NCBI GenBank assembly: GCA_019914945.1
Contig: CM034109.1
Coordinates: forward strand, 5,146,001-5,210,000
Direction of reading: 5' to 3'
DNA length: 64,000 bases
Source of the DNA: Typha latifolia
Taxonomy: Eukaryota; Streptophyta; Magnoliopsida; Poales; Typhaceae
A program made the position numbers and the translations under genes. Below are positions 40,301-52,300 of the stretch, one piece after another; positions within the stretch are counted from its first letter, which is position 1, and every line of letters begins with the position of its first letter. The notes under the pieces were generated by a model that searched no databases, was not told where the DNA came from, and was given only the letters and a program-made list of their open reading frames with translations.

Positions 40301-43300
40301 TCAAACCACTTAGTTGGGCATTTGGATGGCTCTTGATTCTTGAAGTCTTCGGGGTGTCCAAAATTGTCTTCGAACACTTCAAGAATGGTTACTTTATGGA
40401 AAATCCATTTTACGGAAGTCCGAACGACATCAAATTGATTTTTTTTTTCTGTAAGTGTTTGAACGGATTTGAGGATGTTCAAATGGATCCGTTTTAACTG
40501 TTCTAGAATGTTCTTTAAACACCTTCAGTAAAATTGTATGAAACTCTTTCTCTTGGCTTCCAACTTTTAACTACTCTTATGATAGCTTTTGCCTTGTTAG
40601 AAACACTCTTCTCCTATGATTAGATACTATAAAAGACATGCACAGCCCATCCATCGGAGAGAGAGGAACTGTCCTCAATTACAAATCATAACACTAACCA
40701 ATATCATTTGTGATGGAGGGTAGGAACTCCTCGTAGTAACTTTTTTGTGTTTTATATCTTGTATATAGATTTGTTTTTGTTGCAAGAATGCAGTAGTTTC
40801 CTTATCTTGGATTCTTTTGTAGGAGTAATCAAGTTGAGGAGAAAGGCCAAATGAAGACTTGCAAGCCTCATATTACTGATGATGCAGAAAAGGTAGGAAT
40901 TCAGTACACCCATACAATCAGATTTGGTGGTGGTCATTATAGTTTATGATTTCATGATTTCATCTGCTATTCAAGATCCAATGGCTGTCCTAAGTTCCCA
41001 ACAATTAACAGTTGTTGATCCTTTACAAGCATGTCTAAGTCTGAGCCTCAAAAAGCCCTGTGTTTCTAACTTCACCAAACATCTTTTAGGTTTTCAAATA
41101 TTTTTCCATCTTTAAGAACTCCATATAATTCACATGTTATTTAATGAATAATTTATAGGGAGATTTCTCTTTTCACTGTTGTTCTGTAGTAATAATTTAC
41201 GAGTATAAAAATTTGTCTAATTAAGTTGAAATTCATTATAATTTTGAGTGAGTTTTTTTCTTTAGTTTTTAGGCTTTATATTTGACTAATTTGATTTTCT
41301 TATTTTTCTATTATTTTTAATAAATTTTTAGAAAATATTCTGCATTTTAAATAATATTTAAAATTTTATGTAATTAAAAATAGTCTGATCCAATACGAAC
41401 TGTCAATATGTATTGTTTTTCTAACGGCCGATCCTGATTTCGAGTTATAGAAATCTTGCTGCAGACAACCATTTTTAGTTCTTTTATGTTTTTCGCCTCT
41501 TTTCAGTTCATTTTAGATCCATATGTTATATAGTCATGTGTTATCTTTTTGGATTAGCTTCCCAGTAGAAGTGCTCGTCGTAAGAAGGCTAAAAGACAAT
41601 GGAAGCGGGAATTGTCTAGTCGTCAATTGGAAGAGGTATATATAAAAAAAGATTTTTTATTTTGAAAGCGCACTTAGTTTGTAATGTCCTATTCTTATCC
41701 TTATGTGTCTTATTGTAGTAAATACTTGGATTATTCATCAAAATAAATCCTAAAATCTGCAGAGTCTACAGATCCAAGATGTAGAAAATGAGGTGCCTTG
41801 CACATCTCCGGATCATCAAAAAGTAGTCCAGAACACTGAAATGGACGAAATTGTTCCTGTCATTATTCGTCCTGGTCACATTCGCTTTGAGCCTGTAGGT
41901 ATAGTCTGATGCTCCTTACTCTGCCTACTTTACATCCTTACTGGTCTGAATGTTTAGCGCATATGCTCTGGATTGAAGTTTGGGAAGGTTCTTTTTAATA
42001 GTTTGAGCTGCGATTATTGGATGGTATTTCTACATGTTTATGGCGAACTAGTGGAACAAATGAATGTTTTAACTTTTAATCCTAGCACTCTAATAGGAAG
42101 CCATCTTGCATATTTCCTAGAATTCAGGTGATGAAGGTGATAGTTTGTTTTATGCTGCTATATCTACATATCCTGCATTTAACTGAGATTGTTATTTCCA
42201 TATAGGCTCTAGGATCTGCTATTCATTAGGGCTTATCGACATGTTCATTGATAAGATGTTGCTGATACATGATAAATATCTAAGCAGTAGAACACTAAAA
42301 CATTTCTCACATTTGTATTTCATTAATGATACCTACAATTTTGCCTCATTTATGTTTTGTCATAGTTACAAGACATATTCAAGCTACTGATAAAAAGTAC
42401 TTACTGACAGATGAAGAACAGAGCAATTTGCAATCAACTGGGTCAATGGGGCATGAAGATAGAACAATGGTAAGATCCATTCTCACGCTGATTATATTCC
42501 ATATAGGCTTTTCTGTTGTCCATTGATTCATATGTACCCTGGAGCTTTTAAAATTATTGTTCTTCATTATGGACTTACACTTTAATGGTTGTTCTACATG
42601 ATATTTGGCCATCATTGGTGTCGGAATGTGAAAGATATGATACCCATAGTAAATGCAAAATTGGGGCTTCAGTTTGCTGATATGGGTGTTCGTTTTTAGG
42701 ATTAGATACTTAAAATAAAAGGGAGTATTGGTAGTAGGGTTTGAGAGATTTAAAAAGGTTCTATATCCAACAAACCATGTTTTTTCATAATTTAGAAGAT
42801 ACCTTCCATAATGTTAAGAAAAGAATTTTTGCTGCTATCACATTGTTTGTGAAGTCCTCTGATGATGGGCTCCATTGTTCTTTTGTCAAGCCATTTAGCC
42901 TTTGAGAGCTTCAGTCTATAAGCATGCATATGGTTACATGCAATGTGTTAGAAGGCATCTGCAGTATGCAGGCACATACAAGGGCGCCTATGCAGTCTAG
43001 CATTTTTAATATATAAAAATTAAAAATAATTATATATAATATATAATAGATACTAATATATTATATGTAAAATTTTTAATAGTCCACTGACCACAAATGA
43101 GAGTGAGTGAGAAAGCAAGATGAGAGATTGAGAGGGACACAGTGGCTGCTGATGAGGGTGGCAAGAGAGAGTGAGAGTGAGAGAAGAGAGAGAGGTACAA
43201 AGGAGAGAGTTGCTTGCTAGCCACCGTCGAGAGAGGAGAGAGCTCGAGAGAGAAGAAGATGAATTTTTTTATCTTTTAACTAACTGCTATTGTGCACGAT

Positions 43301-46300
43301 CCACTTGCTCGCCATGCCCGCCATGCCCGCCAAACTCAGCCTGTCAAAATCGCATATGCTGTTGATCACATAAAATAGGTTGCATGCCCTATTTGCGGGG
43401 CAATGCACCGGCTAAGGTGACCGCTATGAACGTTTTTAAAAACAATGGAGACATGCAATACAAAAGGTCATAAGAGGAAAAATCAATATTGTGAAAAGCA
43501 CCTCAGTATGTAGGTGGCCACCTCATGACATAGGTGGTATATGTCCGCATAAACAAGTGCCTATGCAGTCTAGCAATTAGAAATATTAAAATTTAATATA
43601 TGTTAGATATAATAGAAAATCTATATTTGATATAAACCAATATGTGTAACTATACTCTATCTTATATACACACAAATAACTGAATAAGTGAATAACACTA
43701 CCAAACCTCATGTCTGAAAACTTATATTTACAATAAAACCATGAGCAAGAGGAGAAATTTGGGCATAATTAGGGACTTGGCACTTGTCACGACCCAAAAT
43801 AGGAATCATGACCGGCCATGCATCTCAATATGCTTGAGATGCACGAAGCCTTATTAATACTTGTCACGACCCAAAATAGGAATCATGACCGGCCATGCAT
43901 CTCAATATGCTTGAGATGCACGAAGTCTTATTAATACTCTCTACGTGTACGATGGCAAAATAAATAAATAAATCAGAATGTGCTATATTAAATTTTATAA
44001 CTAATTGCAATAAAAATATAAAAACAATGTTAATGTTTTTGAGTCTCTAAACTAAATAAATAAAATGTCTAATCTAAAGCATAAAATCAAAAGAGCGGAA
44101 AGGTAAATAGGTGAATCCTAAGTGGAGGTGGAGTCCGGGTACATCTCGCTCAGTCGCCCCGCTGACTATTACCTGAAATAAATAAACAAATACAAAAAAC
44201 AAAAGAACCCGTGAGCCAACAACTATAGCTCAGTGAGTGGAATCCATTCACTAACCTAATAAATTTTAATTCATATTAATGCTGAATAAATTAAACTAAA
44301 AGCAACAATATCCATCACAATATGCAATAGGCATGCTCTCTGAATAATAACAATGATAACAATAGAGAGAGATGTTACTACTTGTAACCTTGCACGTTTT
44401 CAACATATTAACATCTTTTGATATTTATACTGTCATATGTCTCAATGGGTCTAAACCCTGTGGATCCACATCAACTAGAAGTCACCTCGAGATGACGCTC
44501 GGGACTTTTCTTCATAGCTGATCCGGTTAGGGTCATCAAAGGGTATCACCCTGTGATCAACATAGTGTCTTTTCCTCTAACCGTTGAGAGAAGTTAGAGT
44601 CACCTAGGAAATTTTCTCATTCATCCTAGGACTGTTCTCTAACCCCGCCAGAGTCACCTAAGAAAGTCACCGCAGTGATCTAATTTAGGACTTTCTCCTA
44701 GACTTCCAGATAGACTTGAGTCACCAAGGAAAATCGTAAACAATTTATACCGAGACTGTTCTCTAAGTCGTATCAATACTAGTCTCATTTTTCTTTTCAC
44801 AAATTTCAATATTTGTACGAAGTATGGTGATGCACTGAATATAATAATTAAATGCACACAGGAAAATAAAACAATTAAATTTTCGCACGTACGGATGAAA
44901 TAAATAAATTTGCACATAGAAATTACAACAATTTAATTTTTACATATAAGGGTGAAATAAATAATTTGCACACAGAAAATTTACATGGTCTGACAAAAAT
45001 ACGAAATACAATAAAATAAATACGTGAGTGAACCCACTCACTTGAGTCTAGGCAAGACAACCGAAACCTTAAATCTCTAGCTCACGTACTAAAATTCACC
45101 ACCTTAAATAATAAATAATATTCAAATTTTTAATTTGAATAATAACAATATTTTTAAAATTTAAAAACCAAAAATAACTAAAATGGGTTTAAAAATTTCC
45201 CATTGGATTGGGCTGGGCTGCTGGCCCGGCCCAATCCAAAAGACATCAACTAAATCGGATTGGGCCGAAGCCCAGCCGAATTAATTGAATTAGGCTCGAG
45301 CTAACTCGCAGCCCACCAACTTAAGTGGTTCGGTTCGGGTTTGTGGATCCGAAATCCAAACCCGAACTGAACCCGACTTAAAAGGAAAAGGTGATTGGCT
45401 CGGGTTTCACCCGAGCCCAGCCAACCCTTTTCTTCCCCCCTCGTGACCGACGCGAGAAGATGATTGAGGGAGAGGGTGACCGCCGGCGACCCCTTCACGA
45501 CCACCTTCAACCTCTCCTCTCCCTCTCACCCTTCCTCTGTCGTCCTCACGAGGTGGAGGAGGACTCATCACCGACGGCCGACGCGGAATCCAACGCCGAT
45601 CAGAGCCACAAGGGCCTCGTAGAAGACATCTCCGACACCAGGCTCGGAGCACGGAGCCTCCGGTGACGATGCGGTTGCGACTCGAAGCCGCCGGCCGGCC
45701 AGATTTGCTGACAAGGCCGAATTCCGCAAATTAGGTATTTCGGATTTACCTATTTAATTTTAAATTAAACTAGAAGGATGAGAGAGGGCTCACCGGGGAG
45801 GAGTGTGGTGGTTCCAATTTCCTCCGGCGACGCTCCGGCTGGCCGATTCCACGGCGATGACTCCGACGGTGAGGAAGAAGCGAAAGAAAGGAGGAAGGAG
45901 AGAGAGAAGAGGGCTGGGGGTTGAAGAGAGAGAGGATTAGGGCTAATTTATAGATTAGAAGATGATTAAATCTAATCCGATTCGGATTAGATGAAATCCC
46001 CCCTTATCAGCCTCGACGCGTGCTGGAGAGGGAGATGGGAGGGGCTGCACGTGCAGGGCACGTGCACCCTTCTCTCTCAACCCCTTTTTTTATTTTTTTA
46101 TTTTTTTTTATTCTGGTTTTGACAGCACTCCTCTATAAAACACTATTGTAGTTGGAGCCTATTAGGACAAGAAGTTGCCTGTGAACCATTAGAATGCTTG
46201 GCCTGCCTATAGACCTCCAAATGCAGACTAGGCGGTCCGACCCGCCTATGCGGGCGCTAAATAGTGACTAGGCAGCTCATCTGCATAGGCCCAACCGCTT

Positions 46301-49300
46301 TCCAAAACAGTGGAAAAAATAAGCATACAATATGTAAAGATTATGTAGCGTTTATATATTTACTCTCTATATACATCTCTCCATATATATGCATATATGT
46401 ATATATAAAAGAGCACTTATGCATTTACTTGTATTTTTCTTTTATATAGAAATTATTACTACACGTAATGTTGTCTAACCAGGCACATCAACTTATTCAT
46501 CAATAAATCTCATGAAATGATAACATGGCTCTCTTTCAAAGTCTTAGATCATCTAGGGAAGTGTTGGTTGGCTGAGCATCAACATGATATGTACCAATCA
46601 ACTTTTTTTGTGTGGTTGCCACTGATTGGCATTGGAGACTGGGAATATCGAGCTGTTCATGTACTGGTTTCAATAATTTACTGGCATGACCAAATGTTGG
46701 TCTAAACACCCAATGTGGCAATCCATATCCATGAAAATAGATTTAGATGCTTAGTGAACCTATATGAATGAGTGATTTAATTCATATAGAAGGAAAGACC
46801 ATAACTAACATGGCGGAATTAGTAAGGAAAGATATAATGTTGTTGAATTTCACACAAATTGTTGCAATGAATAGAGATGAATGAAGTTAAAAGAACTGGA
46901 CTTTCAAAGTATGTAAAATGGTAGTTTAGAAGTAGCCAAGTCCTATCTCCATTATCATTTTTATATGAAAACCATTTGCCTAAAGTTAGTATGAGATAGT
47001 CTTTAAGTATCCAATAACTCAATAGTGAGTACTCAATACTAATACAGCTAGAGTATGGAAGTACTCATTCCTTCTAGGCATCATTTCGATGGTAAGGCTT
47101 TCCATTCTTAAACCTGTAGCCACAGGTTTGAAATCTTCAAGCAGTCCTTTCACCATTATATAGGTGTGTGCACATTTTGCCTTATGTTGCCTTCGTTAAG
47201 TGCCACATTCTAGAGTGGCTTAGTCTCGTGACAAAAATTTCTCTTGTTGTGTAAAAAATACTGCTAGGAAGGGGAAGGTGCCGGAGAATCCGTACCATGT
47301 AAAATGGTGAAATGGTTCTCTCTTTTTGTACTTCGAATTTACAGGCTAGTAGCATCAAATGCACTTAAGTCCATGATCATGAATGAGTCCTGTATACTAA
47401 TTAATGAAACTTTAATCTCTTAATCGTTCACTAGGTTTGTTCTTTGAACTTCTACGGAGTGACTTGATGTGTTGCTTATTGATGTTGGGGTGATCTTGGT
47501 CCATGTTTAAGTACTTCCCTTTAGTATAGTTTCTGTTAAGCAAATTAATTAAGATGCATTGATGCTTCATATGCAATGCACATAATTGAACTAGACACCA
47601 TAATATTCCTGCAATAAACTGGATGCATTTGTATTTTATTTGGGTAAACTGAAAGTTTGGTTCTCTTTATAACTGTATAATGTACAATTAAGATTGTTGT
47701 CATAATCATGCAGCTTACATTAGGTTGAAACTCGCGGAGTCAGTTCTATGATGAACCTAAATGTTTTTACTATTAATTCTCAACCTCAAAATTTAAGTTA
47801 GAAAGGGACATTCCTTATTAGTCATCACCTCTTAAACATTCTCATTACAATATTTGCAATTAATGTGTAATATCTTAAATGCATATTATATTTTTAAAAC
47901 ATACAAAATATGAATATAGGGAGAGAAACTTGAGAGTTAAGTATCTCTGTCATTTGTGAGTTGTGACTAAGGTTCCCAGTATCGGGATCGGGATCGGTAT
48001 CGGCCGTCCAGAAAAACGATACGTATCGGCTGTTCGCATCGGATTGGACTATTTTTTAAATATATAAAATTCTAAATATTATTTAAAAATACAGAAAAAT
48101 GTAGAAAAATTTAGAAAAAATGACAAAAAATAAGAAAACAAAAATTACTCACAATTTAAAACTTTGATGAATACCGAGCTGGTTCTCGTAAATTTCTATA
48201 GTTTTCATCATCATAATCACCATAAGTTTGTAAATATTGATGTTTGAGACCTGATGCTCCAAAAAGTGATTCCATTATACTAGTCATATTGTATGGATCT
48301 TGTTGTGTGACTTGCGTTTGAAAAGGATAATAACCAACATTTGGATCTTGTGCCTGAGAATACTAAGGATACTGAAGATAATAACTAGCATATGGATCTT
48401 GTGATGTAAACATCCACATAATATCATCCTTGTAGCGCATGATGTTCTCCAAGCCTAAAAAGTGAGTGGCAAATCTATTGACCCCGGGTCTGATGATCTC
48501 CCTACCGCTAGTCATCTGCCTGAGTAAATTAAGAACCCAACCATAGTTATATATAAAATTTGTTAACCTTTGACCTTCACATATGACCATGTTAATTTCA
48601 GGCTCTTTTGCAATATCCTCTAACATCAGATCAATACAATGTGCAGCACATGGCGTCCAATATAAATGAGGTCTTTTAATCATCAGTAAATTTTCAGCAG
48701 CTTTATAATTTGCCCCATTATCAGTAACCACTTGGACTACTCTTTTTTTACCGATTTCTTGTACCACCTTATCCATCAACTGTCAAATATAATCTGCATT
48801 TTTAAAATGAGCAGTAGCATCCACAGACTTCAAAAATATTGTCCCCATGCCAAATTATACTAAGAAATTAATTATATTTCTTCTGTTTTGTGTAGTCCAC
48901 CCATCACACATCAGTGTATAACCAAATTTATCCCAATACCGTTTAAATGTCTCAATATAAATATGAAGTTTATCTACCTCTGAGTCAGGATATTTAGTAG
49001 CAATATCATTTGAACTAGGAATGGGAACACCATGCCCTACTAATTGTATAGTATCCACCATAGTGTGATAGTAAGGGCTATCAGCTACATTGAAAGGAAT
49101 ATAGTTGTAGAAGAAAAATTTAGAGATAGCACTACCAATGTGTTTCTTTGCATCTTTAATTCCTTTGAGAGCTGTCTTGATGGAAGTCTGTGTACGACCC
49201 CTTTTTTCTGAAGATATGTATTCATTGGTCCAATATTTTCAAACTCTGCTGTAATATTAAGAATCCTATGGGTAGAACTGCTGTCCCCATATGCTCTCTC

Positions 49301-52300
49301 TCCTCGTATATTAACTGATCTAGATCTCTGAAAGTTACTACCAATGCTTCTTCTCATCTCTTCCTCTTCTCTATACATATTTCTGCTCTCTTTCATTGTC
49401 CTCCTCATCTGTCTTTTCTCATCCTTCTCACTTTGCTCACTGCTATTATCATCAATGTGTACAGGATTATACATCAATTCTTTACGAATCATTGACTCTC
49501 TTTGTTGTTCAGATTGTTTATCCTTCTTTTTGCCAATTAAATGAGTCAACATCTACTTTCTAACTTCCAAAGACACTTGAGTGCAAGTTGCTACATTTCC
49601 TTGTCTTCCAGCTAAATGTTCTTTCAAACGGCTAACACCACCACTCATTTTCTTTCCACACCAGTTACATTTAACGCATTTTTTATCTTGCCCAATAGTG
49701 CTGCAATGTTGCCACCCAATGTCAGTATCATATGGCTTCTCTTTTGGAGCCATTAATATTTTAACTCTGCAACTAAAAAATATAAACAAAAATCAAAATA
49801 AAATATAAAATAATTTAAAATTTATGAGGTATAACTGCATAAGCAGCATCAGGTGCTGTTGCAGTAGAGAAGCTGCTGCAGCTACCACTTTGCTTCTGCT
49901 GCTGTGCTGAGAAGCAACAACAGCAGCAATGCAGTAGCACCTGCAGCAGCACCTGCTGCACAGTGAAAAATAAATTGAAAAAAAACTTACCCAAGGTCGT
50001 CAGAGATCAAGGTCGTCAAATCTTCGTCGGAGAACGTCGCTGGAGGTCGAGGTCACCGGAGAAGCGGAGATCTACTCACTACTCAGTCACTGGTGAGAAA
50101 GAGAGTAAGAGATCCGTGAGAAAGAGAGAAAGAAAGAAAATAGAGAAAGAGAGGAAAAAAGAAGAGAGAGAGAGAGAGAAAAGGGAGAGAGGCAGGTGGG
50201 GGTGAGGACATTAATTATTGATGTCCCCTAGGTCGGATCCGACCCGTTCCCACCCGTTTCGATTGGGATCGGCCGGAACGGCTGATCCCGACCGAAACAG
50301 ATTGGGTTTCGGCCGAAATTGCCGAAACTGATCCCGATCGAAATGGATCGGGTTTCGGCTGAAATTGCCGAAACCGCAGCCGAAACCAGCAAACCGACTG
50401 ATATCGGCTGGGATCGGCCAAAACTGGGAACCTTGGTTGTGACATGCTGATACAGATTCGGTGCTGCACTGGTGATCTCTATGATAACTGAATGCCAAGA
50501 GAAAATCATTAAGAATACTGTGTTGTCACGTGAGTGCGTGGGAGAGGGTTAGAATTTCTAGATTAGGAATTTAGTGAAAGGTTGGCTAAAAATTAATAAA
50601 AAGTCAACTTCCTCAAAAAAAAATTATGTCAAAAAGCTAAAAAGTATAGAAAAAATTGGCAATTGGTGACTAATGTAAGGGAAAATCATCATACTTGACC
50701 TTACAATATTCATCTTCCATGAAGTCCCATATTTTGAGATCCGCAAAATAGATATTTCCTCTTTTCTAAAGTTCAAAATTGGAAAGTCATGCAAAAGTTC
50801 AGGAAAATTTCTGAAATTTCATGACATATTGAATTGAAGGTAATGTAGGTCTGTCCATAAATTATGACTGCAAAATTAGTAAAATCCAAGTTTAGGAAAA
50901 AAAATGTGCATTGGTGAAAAGATAAGGTTGCACGGATTTTCGTAAATAATTTATCTCAAATGAATCACTCCAAATTCCAACATATATTGGTAAACTATAG
51001 TTTAGAATTGCAATTAAATAATAGTAGAAGAAGCAATTATGAGTGATAAAATTTGAGTAGTAATATGATTGTGCAACAAAATCTTAGTCTAAGAATCTTA
51101 TTCTGAACTTCATATTTAACCTCTTTTATCAAATTATTGTTGAAATAAACCCATGCTGCAGTACTAGATGAACTGACACCACTCTGACATTGTGGATGTG
51201 CCAGAACACAATAATCTTTTGCTGAAATTACAAATTGATTGGCTCACATCACTGACAATGAAGCTCCATTTGAATATGCCTTGATTGCCAAAAATAAGAT
51301 CTTTAGTATCTTAAGCTCCATCCATCCCAGAATTTCTTTTATACTCTCAACCAGTATTTTCTTGAAGCTAGAAGTACTTTCTGAATACATGACTTGATCT
51401 CGAAGTTTAGTCTAGTTGTCTGTTTCCTTGTGTTGCAGTATACCCGAATTGCAATGGTTGCAATGTGCTTAAGTAAACATAAGTCCAAGAGTGGAAGTCT
51501 AGAAGCATGTCTTAAATTGCACAAATCTTAGAGAACAATCTTTTAAGTCAAGTTGTCAAAAGCAGGAACGACAACATGTGAACTTAGAAGTTAGAAGATA
51601 TGCAAGGTCATGAAAATTACTAGTTAGGTATGATAATCATTTAGGTCCAGGATGGCATATTTAGCACTTGACTGCCAGGATTGAACTGAAGCCAAATAGG
51701 AGGAAATATACTAAAATTACTACAATGTTCTTAAGACAATTTACCTGGCAACCATTAGATTTATATAGACTCTTAAGAATCTTTCTATTTTCATTCAGGT
51801 TCCCTTTCTTGGAAAGATTCCTATTTTCATCCTTTTTGAGACAAGGATGCTCAATGATCAATAAGTTTTAAAACAGATGAGGTTAAGATGAACAAGAGAT
51901 AAGCCTGTCTTTAAATTGATTGATTTTATTTTTATTTTTTTTGGAATTCATCAACTTTTATTAGGAGCACTTTTATTTTGTTACTAGATCAATACTTCAA
52001 GGTTTATAAGTGAATGAGCCTAATATGAACATTTGATACATGTTGGTTCCTTGTACTAGTGAAATTTGGATAATATAAAATGGGCTACTGTAGGAAACAA
52101 GTCATTAGTTAAACCCTTTTTGCTGTGTTCTCAGGATGATTCATCTAATGCTTATTCATGTCATTGATTGCATTAAGTCCATATTCCTTCTAGACTGAGA
52201 ACAAAGCTTCAATATGCGTTAATAAAGATTGTGCAATTAGTGAAACCTTGTGTTGAGATGTCTTTATGCTAAGCTCTTGTCATATGCTCACTGAACTTTT

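Noticed and set aside
45300..45670. Overlapping ORFs with Arg/Pro/Glu-rich translations
   Set aside because: Located in the GC-rich portion of the solo LTR at 43785-46124; not conserved as protein by inspection.
50211..50509. Three overlapping minus-strand ORFs with repeated Phe-Arg-Pro motifs
   Set aside because: They correspond to subterminal GATCGG/TTTCGGC repeats of the hAT transposon, not to protein-coding sequence.
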